Under the pieces are notes generated by a model. The model saw only the letters and a list, made by a program, of their open reading frames with translations, had not been told where the DNA came from and searched no databases. The translations under genes and the position numbers were made by a program. This document shows positions 17,510-25,648 of a stretch of 60,309 bases of DNA, piece by piece; positions within the stretch are counted from its first letter, which is position 1; every line of letters starts with the position of its first letter. Origin of the DNA: Caldilineaceae bacterium SB0661_bin_34 (lineage in GTDB: Bacteria > Chloroflexota > Anaerolineae > Caldilineales > Caldilineaceae); assembly GCA_009841145.1 (NCBI GenBank), contig VXMJ01000028.1:24540-84848 (forward strand), written 5' to 3'.

Positions 17510-18682
17510 GTGGAAGAGGAACAGCGACCCAACAAGATACTGGTGGTCGACGACGAACCCGACCTCCAGCCCCTGGTCCTGCAGCGCATGCGCAGGGGCA
17601 TCCGGCGCGGACGGTACCAGTTTCTCTTCGCCGGCAACGGGGTGGAGGCACTCGAGCTCCTGCGGGCAGTCGGGGACATCGACATGGTGGTCTCCGACAT
17701 CAACATGCCCCAGATGGACGGCCTCACCCTCCTGGAGCAGATTCCCTCGGTGGATCCGAACATTCGGGCCATCATCGTCTCCGCCTACGGCGACATGGCC
17801 AACATCCGCACAGCCATGAACCGCGGCGCCTTCGACTTCATCACCAAGCCGATCGACTTCACCGATCTGCAGGTCACCATCGACCGGACCCTGGAACACC
17901 TGGCCGAATGGCGCAGCGTGCTGAAGGCCCGCGACCAGCTGGTCAGCGTGCAGAACGAACTGTCGATCGCCACCCAAATCCAGCAGTCCGTCCTGCCCAC
18001 ACAACTGCCCCAGGGCGCCGGCTTCCACCTCCATGCCAGCATGGAGGCCGCCCGCAGCGTCGGCGGCGACTTTTACGACACGATACCGCTGGAAGACGGG
18101 CGTGTGGGCTTGGCCATCGCCGACGTCTCTGACAAGGGCGTGCCGGCTGCCCTCTTCATGATGGCCAGCTACACCTTGCTCAGGGCTGCGGCCGGAATCC
18201 CCGATGCCGGCCGCACCATGCAGGAGGTCAACGACGTGCTGACCGAAACCAACGTCGCGGGCATGTTTGTCACCATGTTCTATGCCGTGTTTGACCCGGT
18301 GTCTGGCTCCCTGACTTATGCCAACGGCGGCCACAATCCCCCTGTCCTGCTGCACGAGGACGGCACGACCGAGCAGCTGCCCCTGACTGGCGGTGTGGCC
18401 CTGGGGGTGATGTCAGGCCTCGACTACAACGTCAAGTCCATCGACTTGGCGCCCGGCGACACGGTATTCCTGTACACCGACGGCATCCCGGAGGCAATCA
18501 ACGGCGATGATGAGGAATTCGGCATGGAACGGCTGTGCACAACCCTGACGGCAGCCAGGGACCGGAATGCGCACGACCTTACCGACTGTGTGTTGACGGA
18601 CCTGCAGGCCTTTGTCGGCGACACCCCGCAATTCGACGACATCACCTGCCTGACCCTGCGTTTTACGGGCACGGTGCCATGA
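17510..18682 (+). CDS. Response regulator fused to PP2C-type SpoIIE/RsbU phosphatase
   Basis: A 390-residue protein. Residues 8-125 are a CheY-like receiver with acidic pair VDDEP, phospho-acceptor Asp in VVSDINMPQMDG near residue 62 and the conserved Lys in ITKPID. A coiled linker ending IQQSVLP leads to the PP2C domain. That domain has metal-binding Asp residues in GGDFYD, AIADVSDKGVPAALFM, LYTDGIPEA and FDDITCL. Phosphorylation by a histidine kinase, probably the one encoded at 20390, should switch on dephosphorylation of the STAS protein. Start is GTG at 17510 after a GGAG-containing region. It ends ATGA-coupled to the next gene. Confidence 0.92.
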   Translation: MEEEQRPNKILVVDDEPDLQPLVLQRMRRGIRRGRYQFLFAGNGVEALELLRAVGDIDMVVSDINMPQMDGLTLLEQIPSVDPNIRAIIVSAYGDMANIRTAMNRGAFDFITKPIDFTDLQVTIDRTLEHLAEWRSVLKARDQLVSVQNELSIATQIQQSVLPTQLPQGAGFHLHASMEAARSVGGDFYDTIPLEDGRVGLAIADVSDKGVPAALFMMASYTLLRAAAGIPDAGRTMQEVNDVLTETNVAGMFVTMFYAVFDPVSGSLTYANGGHNPPVLLHEDGTTEQLPLTGGVALGVMSGLDYNVKSIDLAPGDTVFLYTDGIPEAINGDDEEFGMERLCTTLTAARDRNAHDLTDCVLTDLQAFVGDTPQFDDITCLTLRFTGTVP

Positions 18683-19098
18683 GCGCCACCCGTTCCATCC
18701 ACATCGATCTCGGCGCCCCTGAATTGCCGCGCCTCGCGGCCGCAGTGGAGGAGATGGCCGAAATCGAAGGGTGGATGCCCGACCTGGCCTTCCAAATCCA
18801 GTTGGCGCTGGACGAAATTGGCGACAATCTCGTCGAACACCGTGCGCAGGCCCAAAGCACCTACATGAAGGTCACCCTGGACTCCCAGGACCAAGCCGTT
18901 ACCGTCGAAGTCGTCGATGACGGGATCGCGTTCGACCCCACCGCGGATGCCCCGGCGGCCGATGTCACCTCCGCCCTCGAAGACCGGCCGATCGGCGGAT
19001 TGGGACTGCACCTGATCCGAACCCTGATGAACAAAGTCGACTACCGGCGGGAGGACGGCAGGAACATATTGACCTTGGTCAAGCACCGGACGCCATGA
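18679..19098 (+). CDS. RsbW-like serine kinase / anti-sigma regulatory factor
   Basis: A 139-residue GHKL ATPase. The N-box is LALDEIGDNLVEH near residue 50, the G1 box EVVDDGIAFDP and the G2 box GGLGLHLIRTLMNKV. These match RsbW/SpoIIAB kinases, which phosphorylate a STAS antagonist and hold a sigma factor or other partner. No sigma factor gene is nearby, so the target is unknown. ATG at 18679 overlaps the phosphatase stop. The frame is open further upstream, but that part only mirrors the previous gene. Its own stop overlaps the next start in the same way. Confidence 0.88.
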   Translation: MSATRSIHIDLGAPELPRLAAAVEEMAEIEGWMPDLAFQIQLALDEIGDNLVEHRAQAQSTYMKVTLDSQDQAVTVEVVDDGIAFDPTADAPAADVTSALEDRPIGGLGLHLIRTLMNKVDYRREDGRNILTLVKHRTP

Positions 19099-20393
19099 AA
19101 ACACACGGTCCCGTAGCCCTGTCGCGGCCCGTCCCGTGGCTGACGGCCGCCCTGTGGCTGGCCGCGGTCCTCATCCTTCAGGGGTGTTCCCAGCCCGGCG
19201 CGCAGGTCGGACCAACCCCAACCCCGAACCCGCAACCTGCACCGACCCCGACGGCCGTCCCAGCCGCCCAATCCGACGCGCCCTCGGACGTCGATCCCGG
19301 AGTTTTCCCTGACCGCATCCTGTTCGGCCAGTCGGCCGCCTTCAGCGGTCCCGCCCAGGAACTGGGCAAGAACATGAAGATTGGGATCGAGGCGGCATTC
19401 CAGGAAATCAACCAGGATGGCGGCGTATTCGGCCGCCGCCTGGAACTCCTTTCCCTCGACGACGCCTACGAACCGGAAGCCGCCATCTCGAATACCAAGC
19501 AGCTGATCGAGGACGAGGCGGTATTCGCCTTAATCGGAGCGGTAGGCACACCCACGTCGCGATCCGCCCTGCCGGTGGCCCGGGACGCCGAGGTTCCCTA
19601 TATCGCACCGTTTACCGGTGCGGGTTTCCTGCGCTTGCAAGAGTGGGACAACGTACTCAATCTGCGCGCCTCCTACAACCAGGAAACCGAGGAGATGGTA
19701 AAGCAGTTGGTGGATGTTCTCGGTTTGTCGCGCATCGGCATTGTCTACCAGGACGATTCGTACGGTCAGGCGGGTTATCACGGCACCGTCACAGCCCTCG
19801 CCAAACGCAACAAGAAGCCGGCGGTAATCGGTGTGTATCCGCGCAACACCACTGCGGTCAAAACCGGGTTGGTCGACTTGCAACGGGGCAATCCCGAAGC
19901 CGTCATCATCATTGGAGCCTATGAACCGGTAGCGAACCTCATTGCCTGGGCGCGGCGCATCGGGATGGAGGCGGTCTTCGTCAACATTTCCTTTGTCGGC
20001 AGCAACGCCTTGGCCCGAGAGTTGGGCCGGGACGGTGAAGGCGTGTTCGTGACACAGGTAGTGCCCTTCCCGACCGACGCTTCGTTGCCGATCACGGCTG
20101 CCTACCATCAGGCTCTGGCCGACTTTGCCCCGGAGGTGGAACCCGGTTTCGTTTCCTTTGAAGGCTATCTGGCTGGACGCATGACGGTTGAGGCTTTGCG
20201 GCGCTGCGGTGTCGATGTCACCAGGGAATGTTTCCTCTGGGCGTTCAAATTCGGCACCACGATGGACTTGGGCGGATTCAGCCTGGTCTTCGGGCCTTGG
20301 GACAACCAAGGTTCCGATGCGGTCTTTCTGACCATGATCGGACCCGACGGGCAATACCTTCCGGTCAACTCGTTCCAAGTAGCAGATCCATGA
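19095..20393 (+). CDS. Branched-chain amino-acid-type periplasmic binding lipoprotein (LivJ/K-like)
   Basis: A 432-residue protein with a signal peptide and lipobox LILQGC near residue 31, then a Pro/Thr-rich linker and a type 1 periplasmic-binding fold. The family blocks FSGPAQELGKNMKIGIEAAFQEIN and GVYPRN, plus QDDSYGQAGY for the second lobe, are plain. Such proteins bind amino acids, amides or urea. No LivHMGF transporter genes follow. Instead the gene is ATGA-coupled to an RsbW-like kinase upstream and a histidine kinase downstream. A role as the ligand sensor of the kinase is therefore more likely than transport, by analogy with LuxP-LuxQ or TorT-TorS. Confidence 0.9.
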   Translation: MKTHGPVALSRPVPWLTAALWLAAVLILQGCSQPGAQVGPTPTPNPQPAPTPTAVPAAQSDAPSDVDPGVFPDRILFGQSAAFSGPAQELGKNMKIGIEAAFQEINQDGGVFGRRLELLSLDDAYEPEAAISNTKQLIEDEAVFALIGAVGTPTSRSALPVARDAEVPYIAPFTGAGFLRLQEWDNVLNLRASYNQETEEMVKQLVDVLGLSRIGIVYQDDSYGQAGYHGTVTALAKRNKKPAVIGVYPRNTTAVKTGLVDLQRGNPEAVIIIGAYEPVANLIAWARRIGMEAVFVNISFVGSNALARELGRDGEGVFVTQVVPFPTDASLPITAAYHQALADFAPEVEPGFVSFEGYLAGRMTVEALRRCGVDVTRECFLWAFKFGTTMDLGGFSLVFGPWDNQGSDAVFLTMIGPDGQYLPVNSFQVADP

Positions 20394-22546
20394 ACGCCCT
20401 GTTCCGCAGCCTGCGACGGCTCGGTACCCGGCTCTATCTGGGCCTCGGGGGCGCTGTCCTGCTCACGGTTGTGGCCAGCCTTGTCGGTTGGTTTTCCTTC
20501 CACCGGGTTGGCCTGCTTCAGGATGTCGTCAACAACGAAAGCATCCCGGACATGGGCGCGGCAGTGCGCGCGGCCCAACAGAGTGGTTCACTTGTAGCCC
20601 AAGCGCCGCTCTTGACTGCGGCCACCGTCGACAATCTCCCGCAAATCAAGGCTGACATCGCCCGGGAACGGGACGCTTTTGAGCAGCAACTTTCAGCCAT
20701 CCGCGCTTCCAGCGACATTGGAGAGGAAGACTACTTTGCCGCCATTCAGGCCAATGCCCAGACACTGATAGCCAATATTGGCATCATCGAGCAGGAAGTG
20801 GACGACCGGTTTCTGCTTCTGGAACGGGCCGATGTGGTCAAGGCCGACTTGGCCAGCCTCCAGGTCGGCCTCGAATCCGCCCTGGTGGAAGCCCTCGATG
20901 ATCAACTGTTCTTTCTCCTAACCGGCTACCGCGCCCTGAACGCTCCGCCCGCGTCGCGCGATTTGCATCTGAACGAAACTCAGATCACCCGGTACCGGCA
21001 CCTGACCAACCTGCAGTCCAACGCGAGCCTGGCCATCCAGGACCTGGCCAACGCCTTCGCCGTCACCGAGGCGGCCAGGCTGGAGCCGCTGCGGGAGCGC
21101 TCGGAAGCCACCCGGAGGCGCATTGACCGCAGCCTACAGGCCCTCGGCCAGAGCGATCCGATCAGCCTGCAGGTGTCGCCCATGTTCGACAGGCTGTTCG
21201 AGCTTGCTCTGGGCGAGGACACCGGCTTTGCCCTCGTGGCCGAGATCATTGGGAGCGACAGCCGCCAGGCGGCACTGCTGGAAACGAACCAGGAATTGGG
21301 TGTGGCCCTCCTGTCGGCGGTGGAGAACCTGGTACTGGACAGGGGCAGCCAGGCCCGTACGGCCAGCGCCATGTCAACTCTGGCCATTGCCACCGGTCGC
21401 ACACTCCTGCTGGTGTTGATCGTCGTCAGCATCGTGGGTGCCCTGCTGATCGCGTGGCTGTTCGTGGGTCGGCTCCTGCTGCGGCGGCTGGCAACCCTGT
21501 CCCGGCGCATGCAGCGCATGGCCGATGGCGACTTGGAGGGCCGAGTGGAGATCGGCGGCGCCGACGAGATTGCCGACATGGCCGCCGCCCTCGAAGTCTT
21601 TCGCCGCCACGCCCTGGAGGTTCAGCGGCTGAACCTGGTGGAGAAGCTGGCTGAGGAACTGCAGGGCAAGAACGACCAGCTGGAACAGGTGTTGGCCGAA
21701 CTGGAAAAGGCACAGGACCAGGTGATCACGCAGGAAAAGCTGGCTGCGCTGGGTGAACTGACTGCCGGAGTGGCCCACGAAATCCGCAACCCCCTGAACT
21801 TCGTCAAGAACTTCTCCGAGGTGTCCGAGGAGCTGCTGGACGAGATGCAGGAGGAACTCCAGGACCTCCTCGGGGACGCGGAGATCGCCGAAGAGGACGA
21901 TCGCCCCGGCTACCTGGAAGAGCTCAACGGCGACCTGAGCGACAACCTGCAGCGCATTCGGCAGCACGCGGACCGGGCCAACGGCATCGTGGAGAGCATG
22001 CTGCGCATGGGCCGCGACACTGGCGAATGGGTCAAGACAAACATCAACAGCATCGTGGACGAGCACACGCGCCTGGCCTTCCACAGCGCGCGGGCCAAGG
22101 ACCCCGACTTCCAACTCCACATGGAGATGGATCTGTACCCGGACCTGCCGGAAGTGGAAATCGTCCCTCAGAATCTGGGACGTGTATTCCTGAACATGGT
22201 CAGCAATGCCTGCTACGCGACCAACCTGCGCCGCGAGGAGTTACAGTCGACAGACGCGGCCTACATGCCGACGCTCAAGGTGACCACCCGGCTGGACGGG
22301 GACCACGTTGAGATTCGGATGTATGACAACGGCACCGGCATGCCCGCGGAGGTCAGGGAGAAGATTTTCAATCCCTTCTTTACCACGAAGCCAACCAACG
22401 AGGGGACCGGCCTGGGGCTGGCCCTCTCCAGCGACATCGTGAGGGGCCACGGGGGCACCATTGCAGTCGAGTCGGCGCCGAACGAGTTCACGGAAATGAC
22501 CGTGCGACTGCCCCTGGTCCAACCCGCCGGAACCGTGGCCGGCTGA
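20390..22546 (+). CDS. Membrane sensor histidine kinase with large extracytoplasmic domain
   Basis: A 718-residue kinase. A first membrane helix spans residues 15-38, followed by a roughly 300-residue helical periplasmic domain, a second membrane helix (about 337-362) and a HAMP domain ending near 415. A coiled coil then leads to the H-box AHEIRNPLNFVKNFSE (His near 462) and a HATPase domain with NMVSNACYA, DNGTGMP, FFTTK and GTGLGLAL. ATG at 20390 overlaps the preceding stop (ATGA). Context suggests that it reads the state of the binding protein encoded just upstream and phosphorylates the receiver-PP2C protein (17510), which controls the STAS switch. It is the last gene of the operon. Confidence 0.92.
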   Translation: MNALFRSLRRLGTRLYLGLGGAVLLTVVASLVGWFSFHRVGLLQDVVNNESIPDMGAAVRAAQQSGSLVAQAPLLTAATVDNLPQIKADIARERDAFEQQLSAIRASSDIGEEDYFAAIQANAQTLIANIGIIEQEVDDRFLLLERADVVKADLASLQVGLESALVEALDDQLFFLLTGYRALNAPPASRDLHLNETQITRYRHLTNLQSNASLAIQDLANAFAVTEAARLEPLRERSEATRRRIDRSLQALGQSDPISLQVSPMFDRLFELALGEDTGFALVAEIIGSDSRQAALLETNQELGVALLSAVENLVLDRGSQARTASAMSTLAIATGRTLLLVLIVVSIVGALLIAWLFVGRLLLRRLATLSRRMQRMADGDLEGRVEIGGADEIADMAAALEVFRRHALEVQRLNLVEKLAEELQGKNDQLEQVLAELEKAQDQVITQEKLAALGELTAGVAHEIRNPLNFVKNFSEVSEELLDEMQEELQDLLGDAEIAEEDDRPGYLEELNGDLSDNLQRIRQHADRANGIVESMLRMGRDTGEWVKTNINSIVDEHTRLAFHSARAKDPDFQLHMEMDLYPDLPEVEIVPQNLGRVFLNMVSNACYATNLRREELQSTDAAYMPTLKVTTRLDGDHVEIRMYDNGTGMPAEVREKIFNPFFTTKPTNEGTGLGLALSSDIVRGHGGTIAVESAPNEFTEMTVRLPLVQPAGTVAG

Positions 22547-22564
22547 GACCTGCAGTACACCAAC

Positions 22565-22587
22565 GGAACCGCCGCGCGGGTGGTTCC
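22565..22587. terminator. Hairpin between the signalling operon and the znuB remnant
   Basis: GGAACCGCC and GGTGGTTCC (one G-U pair) flank a GCGCG loop. There is no T-run on either side. It sits between two convergent reading frames and could stop transcription in both directions. Confidence 0.4.
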
Positions 22588-23093
22588 TATCGCCGTGCGC
22601 CCGCCACCGCGTAGGCCACCGCAAAGATGGCCGTGGCCACCAGGGCCATGGCCGGGCCGGAAACCACATTCAGGTGGTGGGAGACGTACAGGCCCACCAC
22701 CGCCGCCGATACGCCAAACCCCGCACTCAGGATCATGGCGTGCAAACGTACGGGCCACCAGCAGTGCGGCTGCAGCAGGGATAATCAGCAACGAGATGAC
22801 CAGAATGATGCCCACGGCCTGCAATATCAGAAACAGGTAGTCCAACCCGCCACCTTGGCGCCCAGCGGATCAAAGCTGATGAACAGCAACCGGCTGTGCA
22901 GCCCATACAGAACCACTGCCACCACCGTGGTCAGAATCGCGGTCACCACCACATCCACCTGCGAAGCACCCAGCACCTGGCCCAGCAGGAGATCCTCCAA
23001 ATTGAGGCGGACGTGGCGCACCACGGGCAGGAGCGCCACGCCCAAGGCAAACAGGCCGACAAAAAGGATGCTGATGGTGGTGTCGGCACTGAG
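22587..23093 (-). pseudogene. znuB: Truncated copy of the zinc ABC permease znuB
   Basis: In pieces, the minus strand reads the same protein as the C-terminal two thirds of the intact permease at 32542-33366. LSADTTISILFVGLFALGVALLPVVRHV matches at the start, DPLGAKVAG runs directly into LDYLFLI, then comes QAVGIILVISLLIIPAAAALLVARTF. At least two internal deletions and frame changes are visible. Homology begins abruptly at 23093, where an element-end-like hairpin starts, so the 5' part was cut off by a mobile element. The last codons and stop match those of the intact gene. Confidence 0.9.
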
Positions 23094-23128
23094 CTGGACA
23101 CTGACATCAAGCTGTACAAAGTCCAGCT
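23092..23128. repeat. Hairpin resembling a TnpB-element left end
   Basis: Arms AGCTGGAC and GTCCAGCT stand 21 bases apart, with TGTACAAAGTCC on the right side, closely like the palindrome at 282-313. It begins exactly where znuB homology stops and precedes the TnpB-like remnant at 23187, as expected for an element boundary. Confidence 0.5.
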
Positions 23129-23186
23129 TAGCCGAAGAAAGCTTAGGCTGTCCCAAGTCCTGCGATCGCGTCGGATAGCTCCCGGC

Positions 23187-23450
23187 TGCAGGATGGACAA
23201 AGGAAGCAGCACATCCCCAAGGTGGGCTGGGTGCGGCTGAACGGCAACTAATGCCGGAACCTGGCTTGTCCGGCGCAGCAGGTGCGTCTCCTCAGGGTAT
23301 GGCGTGCAGACACACGGCGAACGATGACTACAACGCCATTGTCAGCATTTTGGCCAAGGATGTACTGCCTGGTCCGACCAGTCTGCGGGAAAGGGGCCTC
23401 TGCACGGCGAGAGGCGATCCCGTTGGAGACCTCGACGATCCGTGAACCAG
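23187..23450 (+). pseudogene. TnpB remnant with conserved 3' end
   Basis: Two islands match the intact TnpB at 52016. QHIPKVGWVRLNGN (near 23195-23245) parallels HVPKVGWLRLAGSN. NDDYNAIVSILAKDVLPG (near 23320) parallels the RuvC-III segment NADHNAAINILVRAGLPC. The DNA after the protein match is also conserved: GCACGGCGAGAGGCGATCCC here and GCACGGCGAGGGGCGATCCC at 53341. This argues that the 3' end works as RNA or as an element end. Most of the gene is deleted. Confidence 0.65.
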
Positions 23451-23534
23451 ACAAGCAGGGGGGCCCCTGCAGGGGCAGAGCCACCTGGACTGGCTCCCGT
23501 ACCGAATGTCAATTCCTTGGTATAAGCTGTTCCA

Positions 23535-24962
23535 TTAATCGGTACACTTCGGTACCGACGCTGGTAATTCGCTCTCGGTTGATGGGGGCTCCGTTGCACA
23601 CCCCCGCAACTCGAGTCCGGGTGGAGCAGTCCCCACCGCAGTCCTGGTTCGTTCCGCGAGCAGGGCGCGCACGTCCCTGTAGGGCATGTACAACGTGATC
23701 TCCTCGTCGTACAGCCTCGCCAGAATGTTGCAGGCGGCATTGGTATCCGCGTCCAGCACAACCCCGTCGAGACAGTAAAACCGGTCCCAGCGACGACGGC
23801 CCTGCAACAGGCCGGTCCGGGAGTCGATTTGCGATGTGTAGGCCGGATTGACCAATGCCAGCGCAGAACCTCTGCGCCGAGATATCGAGGTTAGGGTGTC
23901 CGCCATCACGCCCTTGACCCAGCCGCTCAGACGGCGGTTGGTGTCCCTGTGGCGGTACGGGGCGGACTTCATGTGTGCGGACAGGTCCTCGCAGGCGATC
24001 GTGCCGGCCTTGTCCACGACGGTGTGGGCGGCCTGGCAGAGGTGGTCGCGCACCTGCTTGTGGTGCCGGGTCCGCCGCCGGTTCCACTTCTGGTTGCCGA
24101 GGTTGTTCTTCCGGATGGTGTCGGCCTTGCGATGGTTGCCCTTGGCCCGGTGCTTCTGCTCGGTGTCCCGGAGGTGATTGCGCCGTGTTCCCTTGACCTT
24201 GCGCTGGTCGCTCTCGGCGGACAGCAGGTCGCCCAAGCCCTCGCCGTGCCGGTCTCCGTCGCTGTCGGTGTAGGCCTCGGTGTAGCCCTTGTCCACGCCC
24301 ACGGTGTCAGCCCCGCAGGGACGCGTGCTGCACACCTGTGTCTCGTCTATGGCGTAGTGGACTTCCACCTGTCCGTTGTCCCGCAGGAGGATGCGGAGGG
24401 TGCCCGAAGGCAGGTATGTGCCCTTGAGCGGAATGGCAATGCGTTGGCCGCGTTCCAAACCCTGGAGGTACACCCAGGCCCGGTCGTGCCAGACCTTGGT
24501 GGTGTAGGAGCCCGCGTCGGCCACGATCTGATTCGTCACATGGGACCGGCCGCCCCGCCACTGCTTCCGCATCTGCCGGTGCAGGAACGGATCCTCGATC
24601 CAGCGGTTCTGCTTGAGCAGGCTGTACAGACGCTCGCGTTCGGCACTGTTTCCGCGCGTGCGGTGCCGGATGGCCTTCTTGACCGGCACCTTGGCCGCCT
24701 CCCGCGCCGCATCGATGTCCCCCAAGGCGTCGGCCAGCGTAGCCTTGCCCAGACGCGCGGGCAGCCCGTGCCAGTCACAGCCCTCCGCCATCCAGGCATC
24801 GCGGATCTCGTAGGGGGATTGCAGGACCGTGGACACCCCGCTGCACCGTCGCCAGGCATCCGACCGCACCTGTCCACACAGGACCGCGATCCGCGCCAAC
24901 CGGTCGTACTTGGCCGCGTTCAGCCCCTGGCTGTGAAGTACGCGCGTGACCTTCTCAGCCAT
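23535..24962 (-). CDS. tnpB: IS607-associated TnpB, zinc finger lost
   Basis: A 475-residue TnpB, the RNA-guided nuclease carried by IS607-type elements. RuvC-I Asp is in VGVDKGYTEAYTDSDG (near residue 230), RuvC-II Glu in TIACEDLSAHM and RuvC-III Asp in VLDADTNAACNIL. Between the last two, the usual C-x-x-C pairs are absent: the region reads SQIDSRTGLLQGRRRWDRFYC with a single Cys. All three catalytic residues remain. It overlaps tnpA by 8 bases. The C-terminal tail after about residue 440 is low in structure and likely overlaps the guide-RNA region. Confidence 0.9.
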   Translation of the reverse strand: MAEKVTRVLHSQGLNAAKYDRLARIAVLCGQVRSDAWRRCSGVSTVLQSPYEIRDAWMAEGCDWHGLPARLGKATLADALGDIDAAREAAKVPVKKAIRHRTRGNSAERERLYSLLKQNRWIEDPFLHRQMRKQWRGGRSHVTNQIVADAGSYTTKVWHDRAWVYLQGLERGQRIAIPLKGTYLPSGTLRILLRDNGQVEVHYAIDETQVCSTRPCGADTVGVDKGYTEAYTDSDGDRHGEGLGDLLSAESDQRKVKGTRRNHLRDTEQKHRAKGNHRKADTIRKNNLGNQKWNRRRTRHHKQVRDHLCQAAHTVVDKAGTIACEDLSAHMKSAPYRHRDTNRRLSGWVKGVMADTLTSISRRRGSALALVNPAYTSQIDSRTGLLQGRRRWDRFYCLDGVVLDADTNAACNILARLYDEEITLYMPYRDVRALLAERTRTAVGTAPPGLELRGCATEPPSTESELPASVPKCTD

Positions 24963-25563
24963 CGACGGCGGCTTCCCTGATTTGCTTCCGGTACCGGCGC
25001 AACCAAGGCAGGCGACCGGAAAAAATGTGGACCACGGCCATCAGGTCCTCGACCCACTCCGCCTGCGGGGACAGACTGGGCTGGTTGACCACCCGGATCT
25101 CGCAGCCGTGGCTCTCGGCAAAGTACGCGAACCAGTCAAACCCGAACCGGCAGAGACGGTCCTCGTGGGCCACCAGCAGGAGGCCCGGTTCGCGCTTCCC
25201 GATCCGTTCCATCAACGCACGGAACACGGGCCGCCGGAAGTCCAGGCCGTCCCCGATTTCGGTCCGCCACGCGTCCACCGCCAGGCCCGCCCCCAGGCAG
25301 AACGTCTCCATCGCCTGCTGTTGCGACCGCAGCTCGTCCCCTTGCGCCCGGTTGGACACGCGGCAGTAGACCACGGTGCGCCCGGCTTCGGAGGCACGCT
25401 CCACGCCGAAGTACCGCTCCACGTCCGCCTCCGTGTAGTAGCGGTGGCCGGCCGGCGTGCGGCGGTCCGGCAGCTTGCCCTTCAGGCTCCAGGCCTTGAC
25501 CGTGTTCTTGTGGACCCCAATCTTGGCCGCGCACACGGCGGCCCGATGAATTTTCATGTCCAC
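24955..25563 (-). CDS. tnpA: IS607-type serine recombinase TnpA
   Basis: A 202-residue transposase. The N-terminal MerR-like helix-turn-helix reads AAKIGVHKNTVKAWSLKGKLPD and GHRYYTEADV, and binds element ends. The serine-resolvase domain starts at VVYCRVSNRAQGDE, with the nucleophile Ser near residue 70, and continues to LLLVAHEDRLCRFGF. IS607 enzymes move DNA through a circular intermediate with little target specificity. Translation is probably coupled to tnpB through the overlap. The element lies right where nikD/nikE-like ATPase genes would be expected. Confidence 0.92.
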   Translation of the reverse strand: MDMKIHRAAVCAAKIGVHKNTVKAWSLKGKLPDRRTPAGHRYYTEADVERYFGVERASEAGRTVVYCRVSNRAQGDELRSQQQAMETFCLGAGLAVDAWRTEIGDGLDFRRPVFRALMERIGKREPGLLLVAHEDRLCRFGFDWFAYFAESHGCEIRVVNQPSLSPQAEWVEDLMAVVHIFSGRLPWLRRYRKQIREAAVDG

Positions 25564-25648
25564 AGAATACCACGGAATGTCCTTCAGTACCGATATTTCG
25601 TGCTAGCAAGATGCTCCAAAAAATAGCAATTTCGGTATTGCGTCCCCG

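Larger units (their letters stand above)
23500..25610 (-). mobile_element. IS607-type insertion element (tnpA + tnpB)
   Basis: A serine-recombinase tnpA and a tnpB in the typical overlapping IS607 order. Ends are approximate: IS607 elements lack terminal repeats. The left boundary must lie before 25649, where the permease gene ends. A small hairpin CGGTAC-ACTTCG-GTACCG (23540-23557) at the tnpB 3' end may be part of the guide RNA. Confidence 0.7.

Noticed and set aside
16679-18355. A 558-codon minus-strand open frame
   Set aside because: It runs antisense through the STAS and receiver-phosphatase genes, both of which have strong family motifs. High G+C produces such shadows.
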